Positions 37,591-50,303 are shown, numbered from the stretch's first letter. The stretch is 64,000 nucleotides of DNA from Blasia pusilla (GCA_050084515.1 CM114271.1:66898001-66962000); one strand, 5' to 3'. A program made the numbers and translations. Notes: a model not told the origin generated them from the sequence alone.

Positions 37591-39085
37591 TGTTTTGGAA
37601 CTCCAAGGGGAACATAGTTTTGGGCTGCACAAAACAGGAGATTCAAACCCCGACTTCAACAGCCAATATCATGCTCAAGCCATATTCTAGGAATGGGCAA
37701 GCTTCCATGAACAGTTACAAAACAAACCAGTTCCTTGCACCCTGGACTCCATTTTGGAACTCCAGGAGAGCATAGTTCCAGGCTGCTTGGAAAAAGGAGA
37801 TTCGTTCCCTAACTTCAACTACCAATTTCACGCGCAAGCAGCCCGTAATTCACTAATGACCAGACCTTCAGAATGTGATCAGATGTTTGAGGGGAGTCCT
37901 CACACCCAGTTTCCATCAGAAAGAACACAGACACCCCTGCACAAAGAACTATATCTTGGAAATCCGGGGAAACATAGTTCCAGCATGCCTGAAACAGGAG
38001 ATTCAATCCGGAACTTCAACTACCAATTTCGTCCTCAAGCAGTGCATGCCCACAATTAGCTAATAAACAGGTCCTACAAATGGGATCAGATGTTTGAGGG
38101 TAGTTCCCGTGTCTAGTTTTCATGAGAAAGAAGACAGAATTCCCTACACATAGAACTGTGTCTTGGAAGTCATGTGGAGCATAGTTCTAGGATGCTTGAA
38201 ATAGGAGATTCAATCCCTAACTACTGAGAACTTCATCCTCAAGCAGAGTGTCCCCACAATTTGCTAATGAACAGATCTTAGGAATGGGATCAGATGTTTG
38301 AGGGGAGTCCTCATGTGTAGTTTCCATCAGAAAGAAGAAAGAGTTCCCTGCACATAGAACTATGTTGTGGAACTCCAGGGGAGCATAGTTCCAGGACGTT
38401 TGAAAAGGAAATTTCATCCCTAACTTCATCTACCAATTTCTTCTCAGGCTGATGTGTCACCACGATCACTAGTGAACGGATTCTAGGAAGTACGTCGGCT
38501 TTTCAAGGGACATCTCCATGTCCTTCCATCAGAAAGAAGACACAGAATTCCCTGCTCCTAGAACTATGTTTTGGATATCCAGGGGAGGACAGTTCCAGGG
38601 TGATTGAAAGGGATATTCAATCCCTAACTTCACTTACCAATTTCATCCTCGAGCAGCGTGTCCCTGCGATTCACTAATGAACAGGCTCTAGGGGAGCTTA
38701 GTTCCAGGCTGCTTGAAAAAAGAAGATTCAATTCCTAGCTTCGACAGAGAATTCCATCCTCGGGCATCATTGTCCCAGGCTTCGCTGATTAACACATCTT
38801 AGGAATGAAATCGTCCATTCCAAGGACATCTTCATGTTGAACTTCCGATTGAAAGAAGCAACCAATTCCCTGCACCTAGAACTTCGCTTTGGAGCTCCAG
38901 AGCAGCAAAATTCGAGGCTGCTTGAAACCAGTAGATTCAATCCCTAACTTCGACTACCAAGTTCATGCTCAGGCAGTGTGTCGCTGCGATTCGCTCATTA
39001 AAATCATTTTGGCTACGATGGAAGGGACGCCTCCACGTTTAGCTTCCACGAGAAAGTTAGAAGACAGATAATTCCCTGAATCCTT
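37591..39085. repeat. Satellite-like tandem array, about 203-bp unit, eight copies
   Basis: Units start near 37592, 37752, 37952, 38161, 38363, 38567, 38690 and 38888. The consensus includes GGAACTCCAGGGGAGCATAG, TTCCAGGCTGCTTGAAA, GGAGATTCAATCCCTAACTT, CTACCAATTTC, GATCAGATGTTTGAGGGGAG and CAGAAAGAAGACAGA. Most units are 198-209 bp; the first (160) and seventh (123) are shortened. Small open frames inside are chance products of the repeat. The array ends about 470 bp from the NIP7 stop codon. Confidence 0.9.
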
Positions 39086-39558
39086 AACACTTCCACGAAT
39101 ACGAACAATTTCATGCCCAGTACGAATCAGGTTCAGATTGCATAGTCTTAGGTCAGTGCCGACGTGCAGCGAGCGTTGTTACTTCAGTCCTCATGTAACT
39201 CACTTCCTACATGCAATAAATCTGCTAATTTTCATGAATGCGAGATTCTTCAGCTCACGTCACTGCATTGAGGAAAATGAATGCTCTGAGAAGTCCCTTC
39301 TTGAACATTCTTGTCATCGTGGCAGGCGAATTCCCCTGATCTGAGAAGGGACGCAGGTTGCAAATTTTGCGCAAGAAAAGAAGAATTCGCTTCAAGATCG
39401 AACCACCAGCATCTCAAATGCGAAATTAGGCCACAACCTTTAATCAAAAATGTAAGAAACCCGGACAGGTAACACGCGCTCCTTGAGTAAATGTAATGCA
39501 CGGACAGCCATGATACATGAATATCTCTTCTACAATTTCCTATTCAGTTCGACAGCAA

Positions 39559-40122
39559 CTACAACTCATCCTCCATGCGTAGGTATTCACCGATATCCGA
39601 TTGATGCAAGGCCACAATGTCCGTGGGGTCCAGTTTCCGGCAGTCCTGGGTAGACTTCGCAGCCAAACCAAAACCTAGAGGGATATCCGACATCGAGTAA
39701 ATTACAACACCTTGATATTGAGGTGTATTATCCGTAATTCTTCCAAGGCCGCTCTTCAGCACATGATTTCCGTACAAAAACGACATTTCTGCAGATGGCT
39801 TCAGCCATACCTTATACTTGGCATGGGCTGCGAGCAGGTCTAAGCAAGTAACCACGAGCTTGAACTTTCCCGACTTTGTAAACTTCCCTATACATGTTCC
39901 CAAACTACAGAGCTTCTCTCTGGATATGTTGGTCGCTCGCCTAACAATCGATTCACTCACGTAGTACACGCGCTGTTTGTGCAGACGGAAGCAGTAGCTT
40001 CCCGCTTGAGAGTCCAGGCCCTCCGTCGCCGGCCTCTCTATCAAATGCTTCAAGTTCGACCCCACGAACTTGTGCAGCTTCTCCAGCACCTGCGTCGTCT
40101 CGTTCTCGTCCAGTGGCCGCAT
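39559..40122 (-). CDS. NIP7: 60S ribosome biogenesis protein NIP7 (intronless)
   Basis: A 187-residue protein, close to the usual ~180 of eukaryotic NIP7, which acts in the nucleolus in 27S pre-rRNA processing and 60S assembly. The N-terminal pre-PUA domain (about 1-95) has [20 protein letters not shown], '[17 protein letters not shown]' and '[17 protein letters not shown]'. The C-terminal RNA-binding PUA domain (about 96-172) has '[20 protein letters not shown]', '[20 protein letters not shown]' and '[12 protein letters not shown]'. The frame is intact with no intron. The ATG chosen matches the conserved MRPL start. A satellite-like array lies just downstream and Helitron-like elements lie upstream. 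Confidence 0.96.
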   Translation of the reverse strand: MRPLDENETTQVLEKLHKFVGSNLKHLIERPATEGLDSQAGSYCFRLHKQRVYYVSESIVRRATNISREKLCSLGTCIGKFTKSGKFKLVVTCLDLLAAHAKYKVWLKPSAEMSFLYGNHVLKSGLGRITDNTPQYQGVVIYSMSDIPLGFGLAAKSTQDCRKLDPTDIVALHQSDIGEYLRMEDEL

Positions 40123-40705
40123 CTTCCCCGCTAATCAGGATCACAACAACACTCTGAAGCTGCTCAAGACACGATTTTCAGGTCCACGGAACGCCTCCCT
40201 TAACGCGATCCTCCTCGAATCCACGACTTTCTGTGATTTTCCTCACCGATCCGCAAAATTGATGGCAAAATCGATCGCTGCTGCACGCGACCACAGCTCT
40301 TGCGGTAACCCCTAAACCTCCCCATAGAGATGCGCTGCATTGGCTTCGTGCGGTGCGGGCAGCAACTTCCGTCAACGTCGGTTCTGTCGTCACCGTTAGG
40401 GTTCTGTCCGTGAGGTTGGACGGAACGCCACGTATAACATCCTATGCACATTGAGGTCCCGTGAATATTTTCGTGGTTTAGAGGGTAATTGAAATTATCA
40501 CTCGTAAATATGAAATCTTAATTAATTTTCGAAATTTTCCCATATTTTTAAATTTTATTTTTAAATTATTTCAATGGTTGAAATTTATTTTTATTTATTT
40601 TTTTAGAGGACCAAGTGTCCAAAAATAAATTATAAAAAATAAAAAAGATATTCTTCACATTCATACGAATAATATGATGATGTGATTTTGATTTCGTAAT
40701 CTATG
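40123..40705. other. NIP7 upstream region
   Basis: GC-moderate for about 300 bp upstream of the NIP7 start, consistent with a leader and promoter, then abruptly AT-rich with T-rich runs near 40510-40620. No further gene. Confidence 0.5.
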
Positions 40706-40815
40706 TCTATATTATTATTGGAGAATGTCCTTTCATTTTGTAAATTCTTCTCCTCATGACATTTGGCAGTTTCAACCAATGGGATCATTTGCATTTTTGC
40801 ATTTGAACCAACTAG
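40706..40815 (+). mobile_element. Miniature Helitron-like element, plus orientation
   Basis: Begins TCTATATTATTATTGGAGAA, nearly identical to the start of the element at 60460, followed by a related TGACATTTGGCA block, and ends at CTAG (40812-40815). No strong 3' hairpin remains. Its terminal CTAG coincides with that of the minus-strand element at 40812-41002. Confidence 0.55.
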
Positions 40816-41002
40816 AACGTTGCCCGTGTTAAGCACGGGTGACATGAAATCTTGGAATAAAAAGAATTTATCGTCCTATCTTTAATTTCCTTACTCATTC
40901 AATTTTCCTTTCTCTTCTTTATTACATTAATTTCCCTAGTGCTGACATGTGTCAACACGAGGAGGAGGATTCTCTAAATCCATCCTCCATTTATAATATA
41001 GA
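40812..41002 (-). mobile_element. Non-autonomous Helitron-like element, minus orientation
   Basis: Read on the minus strand, this 191-bp element begins TCTATATTATAAATGG and ends with a 3' hairpin CCCGTG-CTTAA-CACGGG followed by CAACGTTCTAG. The flanking bases are A on the 5' side and T on the 3' side. TC start, subterminal hairpin, CTRR end and A/T insertion site are the Helitron hallmarks. There is no Rep/helicase, so it depends on a partner elsewhere. Confidence 0.8.
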
Positions 41003-41279
41003 TGAGATCTCACAGATTTTAAATTGATTTTAAATAGGGGTAATGTGAACCCGGGCATGGCACAAACGCTTATACTAGTTCCTTTGTAATTCTCCTTTAG
41101 ATTTTTTATGTCATCCTTTTTTCTTAAAGCCTTGGGAACGCACTCAATTAGGATCTGGGAGCTAGCCCAATCCACGCCGATTTCCACATAATATGCTATA
41201 AAAATTACTAATGAAAGTTTGTACAACGCATAGGCTAGTGATACGTAAACATATGACTAATGACTTCATCAGCCCCCGT

Positions 41280-41919
41280 GTCACGTCCTTTAGGATAGAT
41301 TGGTGAGATCTAGTAGAGCATCTTCAAGAGTAGTGGAGGACAGGCCTAAGAGGTCGAAGATGACCTGTTGAGGCCCCGGGAAACTTGAGAGAGCAGGTTT
41401 CCCCTTTGTTTTGGCTCATTTGGAGTCATATTGAGGAACTTACTATTTTAGGTAAGTACCATTTTGAGTATATGATCGACTTTTTATTTTTGGTAAGTGG
41501 CCCTTGACCTCCTACATCAGGTCAAGAGCCAAGGAGGTGACTTGGGAGAATAGGTTACCATGGAGAGAGCTTGGGAGAGGGGAGGGGTATATATCCCAAG
41601 GAGAGAGAGTTTGAGAGCTCATTCTCTCTTTGTTGAACCTCTTGGCATGAGGCGGCGGAGCTATAGTCCCTTGCCATGTGAGTGTAACCCAAGCCTCTCA
41701 TTAGGAGAGTGGGTTTGGTTTGACATGAGAGAGAGTGCACACCTTTGAGAGCTATGGTGTGAGATTATGTAGAGAGAGATTGGATCTTACTTTAATCGGA
41801 GATATTTTGGTACTTCTTATCTCGTTCTTTGGATGCCATGAGTTAGCATGGAATCGTGCGTGTTTGTGTGTGTTCGGTGACAGCGATGTATGTTGTGTAA
41901 CGATGTGTATGCGCACGAC
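41280..41919. mobile_element. LTR-like direct repeat, left copy
   Basis: Starts TGTCACGTCC and ends GCACGACA. It matches 43900-44503 in the same orientation through blocks such as GAGCTCATTCTCTCTTTGTTGA, GTTTGGTTTGACA, GAGATATTTTGGTA and GATGTGTATGCGCA, with strong divergence elsewhere. It most simply represents the left LTR of a decayed element, though plain tandem duplication is possible. Confidence 0.6.
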
Positions 41920-43764
41920 ACCCAAAACCATTGACTGACCTCTTAAATTAATATGTAATGATCATATTAGCTAAGAGATCGAGGTGTCACAAGAAGAGGT
42001 GGTCAAAAATCAAGCGAGCACTCTCCCATAATAAAAAGTTTTTCTGGAGGAATGTATTTTTAAGGAAAATAATTTTATTTGAAAAAAAAGTATGAATTAA
42101 GTGTGGTGGGATGATTAAATACTGGTGGAGTGGATGGAAAATGGAAGAGAAAACTTATGAAATCCATCCTTATGGATAATGTGGAAAAAAATTATTTGAG
42201 AAACACGTCCTAATACGATAACGTGGAGAGGAGTCGAAGAAAGGAATAAGAGTATTAAATGGAGTGGAAGGAAAGAGCATAAGATACACAAAAGGCAAAA
42301 ACACATACCAATTTCCATCTATACAATATCACATATGTTTTTAATACAACTCCAATTTTTTTAATAAGCAGTTTGCAAGCTCTACAATTCTCATAAACTT
42401 ACCTCCCTATGTGTCATCATGAGAAGTAAAAGGAATATTTACGAACCATTAGTAAGATTCACAACAAGTTTTTCAAGATAGCATACCAAATGAGTATCCA
42501 AGCTCTTTCAAGGATTTTAAATGTTGTCAATATACGAAAGATGGAACATCGATGGTTCACTGGCATTTCCAAAATGACACATGATTTTCTCACAAAATGG
42601 GGGTTTTTCCATGCTATTGGGGCCTGAGCATTTTTTCCCCTCCAAATTGTATTTAATTATGTCTTTTAGTGGAGTAGATGTGGAGGGTGCTTATACAAAG
42701 TGGGTGATGCTTGGAATTTCTTCGGTGGGAGTATGAAAATTATGTCCACAAACCTTCTAAATAATCTTGCAAGATAGTATCAAGGTAAAATTTGGGCACT
42801 TGGCATGGTAAAAATGAAGGGGTACAAGCTAGTGGCGTATTGGACCACGAGACATAAGAGTTAAAAATAGTCTCTCGTCTCATCAAAGTTTTAATGCATA
42901 GGACCAAACTATATGCCAAGAAATGATTGAATGAGTGTTATGTGGCGAGCTTGTGTTAGACCCCAAACCTCTAGGAAGGAAATTATTCATGCTTATGGAG
43001 GAGATATCTCTAAGAGCGTACCTTTATCATAGCCCTCTAAGCGAAATATTGAGGAAAAAAATTGATACATTGTCCATGGATAGAAATACCCTTAGAGTTG
43101 CTTCTCGTAGAAAATAGATGTGAGTTATCCTTGTTCTCAATTTTTTTCTCCACGTCAATGAGAGTATATTCCATGAGAAAAGTTTGATTTATGACATCAT
43201 GAATCGTCTTTGTTTGGCCTTGCTATGATTTTCAAGATCTACTTGGGAAGTCCAAGCTTTGATAATTTAATCTTCACCTTATCCCATTTTGGTTTTTTAT
43301 GACCAATACCCTTCTTCCAAGGGAAAAACACTCTTAATTAGGACATTATATACTCCCCAAATTATGTCATATTTTCCCACTACACAAGAAAGAGTTGGAA
43401 TCTTCTTGAAATAGGTTGGAGGAAAATTTTAACCTTTGCATATGTTATGTGAATCTGCTAGAGGTACAACCACAATATTAATATATGATGGTTGTTTCGA
43501 GAGGATGGCACATGGTATGTTTGACGCCACCTCTTGGTAGAATTCCTCAAGATGATGGATGTGCCCCATATGTACATAGAATAGGTAGTCAAACATTATG
43601 ATTTTCTCGATTGGCATGGATGATGTGAAGATGATTAGCAATTGTGGTATATGAGTACTCGACCTTCTTGCTCTTAGTATCATAGAAGTGTATGACACAA
43701 AGTAGATAGAGATAGATATTTATCTGGAGTTATGGGGACCTAATGACTAGCTAGGGGGGAAAGT
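41920..43764. other. Region between LTR-like repeats, no coding remnants
   Basis: About 1.8 kb with only short frames and no recognisable gag, protease, integrase or reverse transcriptase motif. It would fit a non-autonomous (LARD-like) or heavily decayed internal region. Confidence 0.4.
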
Positions 43765-43870
43765 GGAGATATTTTTGGAAACTACTTGTCTCTATGTTTG
43801 GATGATTGGGTTAATACAAGGTTTTTTTGTGTTTGATTAGTGATAGTGATGTTTATTCCCAGGAAAATTA
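43765..43870. repeat. Partial LTR-like copy
   Basis: Repeats the 3' part of the LTR-like unit (GAGATATTTTTGG, CTCTATGTTTGGAT, TTTTTTTGTGTTTGAT) just upstream of the full right copy. Confidence 0.5.
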
Positions 43871-43899
43871 TCACATATTTTGTGAGAGAACATACAGTT

Positions 43900-44503
43900 T
43901 CAATGAGACACTTTGGGGAAGAATAAAGGTTGAGCCCTAGAGATCATAGATAACATGTTGAGAAGTAAGATCATCCATAAGAGCATGTTTCCCCTTGGTT
44001 TGGGCCCATTTGGAGTATATTTGAAAATTTTACTATTTTGGGTAAATTCTCCACTTTCAGATAGTTGTTTTCCTATTTATGGAACATGATTGTTGACCCA
44101 TTCTTGCGGGTTTAGGGTCGAGGAGGTGATTTATGTGCATAGATCACTAGGGAGAGGACTTGGGGAGAAAGATGATATACTTCCATAAAAGAGTTTGTGA
44201 GCTCATTCTCTCTTTGTTGAACTTCTTTTACATGAGGCTGCATACTTATGATGCTCCTCACCTTATGAGTAATCTCATCCTTTCACCATAAGAGTGTGTT
44301 TGGTTTGACAATAGATAGAGAAAGGATGTGTGAGGGATATGGGGTTTATGTTTGTGAGAACATATTTTATTTTATTGAAGATATTTTGGTAATTATTCGC
44401 CTCTATGCTTGGATTTTATGAATGAATGAGGTAATGTAGTGTTTTTTGTGTTTGATGAGTGAAAAAAATATATGTTATATAGCGAGATGTATGCGCATGA
44501 CAA
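43900..44503. mobile_element. LTR-like direct repeat, right copy
   Basis: Partner of 41280-41919. It ends GTATGCGCATGACA. No matching target duplication was found outside the pair, so the element is old or rearranged. Confidence 0.6.
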
Positions 44504-47500
44504 GGGGAATGTTCTAATACCTGAATGGCCCATGGATGCTTTCCATGGGTTCTTCGGCATACAGGTTATAGAGATTAAGGTGTTAAGACTCTACTATGAT
44601 CCCAACCATATATATCTCAATGACCAAGCACGTAGCGGAGGATTTAGAGGAATCATGCCATTCCATTTCAACAAATATCGATGGAACACATGGGATCATG
44701 GTCCATTGAATGGTGGTTGTAATGACCACATAGAGGTTTTGAGGTTCAACTCTATTGTAATGTTCTATTTTGAATTATGAAGAAAGTATCAAGCTAGGGA
44801 TACAAATTGATAATTGTGAAGTATCCATAACTTTCATTTGAGGATAGGAGAGAGTCTTTATAATATGTATATATGCTAATGAAGATTAGTTAGTGTAAAA
44901 TTTATGTAGGGAATCAAGATGTTCTGGTGGTTTATTCATCATATAGGATGCATGATTAATGTGAACTACATAGGTGGATTATGAACTACTCTTCCAATCT
45001 TACCTACATTGAGGAAGGTTTTTGACATGATTAGTTGTATGACACGTAACTTGGCAAGTGAGAGTGTGGTGGCCTTAAGTGAGGTTGGGAAAGCCATCAC
45101 AAGCGGAGACTACACCATACAGGCAACAATACGGATCTGGAAAGAGGGGTTACTGTACCTCATGTGTAGAGAAGTTATATGGAGTAAGTACAATCGAGAC
45201 CCTTACTATTATATGTAGGTAAAAATTATTCACGTTTCACTTGGTGGTCATGTGGAGGACCACATTGTTAGAGAGATTTTTATAAGACATGGGAGTGGAC
45301 GTAAGGTATCATCCCCTTGACATGATAGTCCTTAGCAAGAAGGCTTCCATTGTGACCATTGCCAATATTATGGACATACTTAGGATAGGTGCTTCATCTC
45401 TCATCTTTAACTACATTAGGAGAGACAACTTGAGTGAGTTAAACCAGCAAATGGAGTTCGAGAGCCTTACGTGGTCACAAAGGAGGACGTGGTGGTATAT
45501 TCTTAAAGAGGGTGGAAAGCTCCACCACTTGGATAGATTGAGGTAGATCTAAATCATGATACTATGATGGTGGCATAGATAGAGCAACTCCAATAGTAGA
45601 TGATGGTGACGATACTTTGATACATGGCATGATGTTGGATTTGTGGCTTCCATGTTCCATGGTACAAGGAGTGAGTGGGAGGATCCCAAATGGATGTAGC
45701 AAGAATGCACATGGTATTGATGCACTCCATCAAGGTTTTACGAGGAGTGGTCTTGTTGGATAACCAAGGTGTTATTTTTGTTTGGTTAGTCTAATAGGAA
45801 GAGTGTCTTATCCACAACGCTTCTTGTTGGATTCAAGAGCATAACCCTTGATGTTAGGGAAGGCAACTTTCTTGAGTGGGGCCTAGGTTGAACGATATCC
45901 CTTTAAGGTTCAAACATAATTGAGTGGGGCTAGTTAGACCTACGTTTTCACTTGTTAGGAGTAATAGTAATCCACTCACCAAGACCTCACAAAACTCTAC
46001 ATAGATTAATATCTCCTCAACTTGCATCATAGAATCATCTATCAGATGCCTTGGACGTTTTATCTTGGTGAGTGGATTACTATTCATGGGATTTACCTAG
46101 GATTATTGGGGATGAATAACCTCAAATAGGCTAGGATGAAAATTTGGAAATAGACACATTAGCTTGTTGCCAATACAATTCACCCATAGAATGATAGAGC
46201 AACAACCAAGAGAGGTTGTGACACTAGTGGTATTTGGTGGTATGTTCAATTGGCCAATGGACTTGATTGAGGGCTAGACCCATGCATAGGACAAGTCCAT
46301 ATATGGGTGATGATAGTGAGGAGAGGATCATTCTTAATATTGCATCCTCTTGTAGAGGGAAGGTGCCTTTAAGAGGATGGATGGATGGAGGACCTCTAAA
46401 TGAGTGCACATAATTAAGTTTGTGTAGATGGCTTGGAGAGAGACCTTTGCTCATCCTAAGATATATCACATGAGTGTAAGGTAGCAAGGAGAGCTGCATT
46501 AGCATCCTTTGACACCACACTAATTGTGTATCAAGACTTGGAGGAGGGTGTGAATATGTTGAATCTCTTTGGAGGGATCAACACTACATGGGTTGCCATA
46601 TTAGAGATAGGTCTATGCATAAAAAATATTTGTATGTGGAAAGGGATGAGATAATGAGACAAGTCTCACTATAACATATAACTTAGTTGAGACCAATGAA
46701 AGTAGTGTACGGAAACCAAAGGTCTTTCCATATGAACATCTCACTACTGGAGCACACGATTTAGACTAAGTAGGCGCCATTCAATTGGTGATTTAGGCTA
46801 GTCATGTGTGGTCTAGTCAAGTGTGGGACGTGGTGGAAGCTTGGGTGAGCTTGGATGCATGTTATTTTGAGAGCTATTGAGGATCTTGCAACATCATTAT
46901 GAGTGCCAACCCTATTCTCTAGCATACATTCAAGAGAATGTTCTTTTTTTTGGGTGATCCATGTCGCTTTTTCTTTCTAGTTTCCTTAATCCTTGACCAT
47001 TTCATGCTTGCTTGATATCATTGAGTTCAAATCCTCCAACTTGTCATTTGGCATCCGTACGTCCATATATATGAGGAGGTTATGATTTCTTTAATGAGCA
47101 TCTGGTTGTCTTGACAAAGGCCTTAATTTAGGGGTAGGCTAAGGATCTTAGACACATCCATCATGATCTCGAGTATCTTTTGGGATGTGGAACCTTCTCG
47201 GGACTAAATGGGATGCATGTTAGGACCCATACTTCTTGGCCTTGTCATTTTAGAGGAGTGGGGTTGGTTGAATCTTAGGTGATTCTAACCTTAGCTTTCC
47301 TTGGTTGTTGGAGCTTGGTAGCCCCCTTTTTGAGCGTCCATTCTAGGGTAGGCCACATCCCACTCTTAAGGGAATTCATGTCATTAGTCGCTGAGGGATC
47401 ATATCCTCTCCTAATTGCGCTTCGAGAGAGTAGAGATTGACTCCATGTTGAGGTCAAATCCAGGGTCCCATGCTCTACATCTATGATTGAGGAGGGTGGA

Positions 47501-49564
47501 GCATCCCACCTTCATAGGACCCTCTCCGACCACCTATATTTTCACCTCACATTGTCATTCATACAGAGCCTAAACATACCCATTATACATAGGGGCTAGC
47601 ACATAGTTGGAGATAAGACCCATCTTATCTACAGTTAACTCTATGCTTACATCATTTATCATAGCGATGAAGACACGAGTTAGTCTCCCTCAACTCCTTG
47701 TGTTTAGACTTATCTGTTGGATGTGTGGAGGTTACATTGACCAATATTGGGGTTAGCTTTCTAGATGTCTCCATGGAGGTGAGATGATTATAGTTCATGA
47801 AATTGTGACGAACATTATTCTATCGACCATGAGATCATCAAACATACATGTTTGGGAGGAGGTGAAGGGGCTTAAACTTCTATCTTCTTGCAATAGAGGT
47901 ATTTCACAACGCAAGGTAGATCTCTTCTTCAGCCATGAGGGGATGGCATATGTGGTGTACGTGGTGATATCGGACATGAGATGCCATACCTACATGCAAA
48001 GAGCAGCTGAGAGTGGGGGTCAAGCTAATATCATGGCGACGAATAGGAAGGTGGGGTCCTATTTAGATAGAAAGAGATGGGAACCTTGAGTTGTTCTTCC
48101 CCTTGGCTATGGAGGTGTTCGATAGTCTCCATCTTTGTTGTACAAAGCTCCTTGCAACAACAACGAAGAGGAGGTGTGAGTTAAGTGGTTGCCCATCTTG
48201 GTTAAAGAGTTTGTTCATTGCCAATCCCAACAAAATATTGTTATGGCATTTTATCACAGTGGATGCAAGACAAGAGAGAGAGAGAGAGTTATGGTAGCAC
48301 ATGCTTTTTTGATAAGAGGTCCAACCTTTCAATTGAAGAGCCCCATTGGTCTAGACTGGTATTCTTATCATATAACCAAGTTAACCCACTACTCATGGGG
48401 TTATCACATTTTCAAGATTAAATTCTCCCATCTTAATTTTGTTATCTACTATAGGTTTTCAAGGATGTGGAAAAAGAGAGGAGGAAATTCGACAGAAGAC
48501 ATTCCATCTGAGCATGTTGGAAAAAGCCAAATCTGGATTTTATGGAGTGATGGACGAACGTCCAAACCATAGTTACGAAAGGACGTCTCGTACAACATGA
48601 CGTAAGTCTCACGACATCTTGAGGGTTCTTGACTATAAGACGAGGACGGCCTATTTTCAGATAGGGGGTCTTTCATTTTAGGAGGTTATGTATTTTATCT
48701 ATCTTTATAATAATTGGCGACTCCATATGCATAATACAACCAGATAGTGAGATAATAGGACAAAATAGGCAACATGTTTGAATTTTTTTGTTTGAACATG
48801 TTAGATGGGTAGAAATAGATAGAAAAAACGGATAGGAATTTAATTGAATAGAAATTATTATTTTTGAATCAATTACTAAATTATTTAATATTTTAATGGT
48901 TATTATAAAAATTAATAAAGTTGAATAACTCTAATAAAAAATAAATTTGTTGCCTTAATTCATTTTTGATGGAAAGGGAATTTTTTTAGAAGAATTAGAT
49001 TTCATTTAAATTTTATGGAAGGGTAAAATTACTTAGGGGATTGGGATGTTATTGAAATTTGAATGGAGAATTGTAATTACTTAGAAGAGTGAAATGTTAT
49101 TACTCTTCTAAGATTTTAGAAATTATATTAAAAATTTTAAATGAATAATTTGATTTAAAAGAATAATCATATTAATTCACATGTGATATTTTGGGAAAGG
49201 AAAATGAATTTTAATGAAAAAGGAAAATTATTTTGTTAATTAAAATTAACTAAGAATTTAGTTAGTGAAAATAACATTCACTAATGTGCTCCACTATATG
49301 GTTAGATTAATGTTTTGAGTTTTCATGCTACATGAAAAAATCATAAAAATCTTTCCGTGCATCAGAACATGGATTCACTGATTACAACCTCTACGCTCAA
49401 TTTTTTTCTCACACATGGATAATTAATTTCCCTCTCAAATTCACCCCACTCACAAACGGGCTAAACATTTAATAATAATTTTTAAAAATTATTATTGAAG
49501 TCTATTTCTTAAAGCCCTTCTTTGAGGAAACTGTCATACGTCACGCGTCAACATATAAGTTTCA
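44504..49564. other. Intergenic region, no gene recognised
   Basis: Several moderate open frames on both strands (44472-44780, 45009-45218 and 45289-45546 plus; others minus) are slightly protein-like but match nothing I know and do not join by splice signals. They may be old transposon coding sequence. A 22-bp inverted repeat lies at 45963-46084, and the last kilobase is very AT-rich. Confidence 0.45.
45963..46084. repeat. Perfect 22-bp inverted repeat with 78-bp spacer
   Basis: The left arm 45963-45984 begins AATAGTAATCCACTCACC; the exact reverse complement is at 46063-46084. Confidence 0.9.
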
Positions 49565-49574
49565 TTTAACAAGC

Positions 49575-50293
49575 GTCCAGTTGGGGGTGAGAGGATAGCC
49601 ACTCACGATACAGTGCGGGATATTATGTTCTCTATTGCTCGGGAGAGTGGATTCCATGTACAGAGAGAGAGGCACTACTCTATGCAAGATTCCCTTATCC
49701 GTGCTGATATCTACATGACGAGGGAGGCTGAGATGGTGGTAGCGGATGTTGTAGTGACGGATCCTACGCGGGAGGCGGTGCGAGCCCAAGTGGTAGCACA
49801 AGGGAGATTGCTACAAGGAGCGGCGGCGGCGGCGGTCAAGAAGACCCACATCTACAGTCGATTTCATGACGGACATCGATTTATCCCCCTAGCCATTGAG
49901 ATGTACGGGGCGATGGGAGGGAGGTTTGACTCGTTCCTTACGGATTGCGCCCATCATCTCCGGTCGAGAAATGGGTTGTCCTTAGCCACTGCGATACTTT
50001 ATTGTAGGCAACGGGTCTCCATAGCTTTGCAGCGCGCCCAGGCAAATGGACTTCTGCGGCGGGCTCAGGCGGTTGGAGACGCCAATGCTAGAGGCCCACT
50101 TAGTAGTAGTCATAGTTCTGTAGGTGTTGCTAATATTGTCTCTGCTGTTGGTGATTCTGGTCGTTAGGGGGAAGGCCCCCTTCTTTCTGCTTGGGGCCAA
50201 TTCTGACCTCTCGAGGTCTTCCTTTCTAGCTCTCTTTGCCCCCTCATTGATGGGTTCCCCATCCTTTTTTATACATATTTTATATCTTTCGTT
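49575..50293 (+). mobile_element. 5'-truncated LINE with endonuclease tail, 10-bp target duplication
   Basis: The direct repeat TTTAACAAGC at 49565-49574 and 50294-50303 flanks a 719-bp insertion. From about 49583 to the stop at 50167 it encodes the C-terminal part of the same LINE family as 11226-14577: GERIATHDTVRDI (compare GERTATHDVIREAV), then RADIYMTREAEMVVADVVVTDPTR-like nuclease motifs, then RQRVSIALQRAQANGLLRRA. The endonuclease frame has no stop or frameshift, but the reverse transcriptase and first zinc-knuckle residues are absent. After the stop, a short 3' UTR ends at the target duplication. This fits incomplete target-primed reverse transcription. It cannot move by itself. Confidence 0.85.
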
Positions 50294-50303
50294 TTTAACA
50301 AGC

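Noticed and set aside
37590-38063. Short plus-strand frames within the tandem array
   Set aside because: They recur with the repeat unit and break when the unit shifts frame, so they are by-products of the satellite.
44472-45546. Plus-strand frames that look slightly protein-like
   Set aside because: No known motif, no joining splice sites, and stops between them. Possibly old transposon coding, but not supportable.
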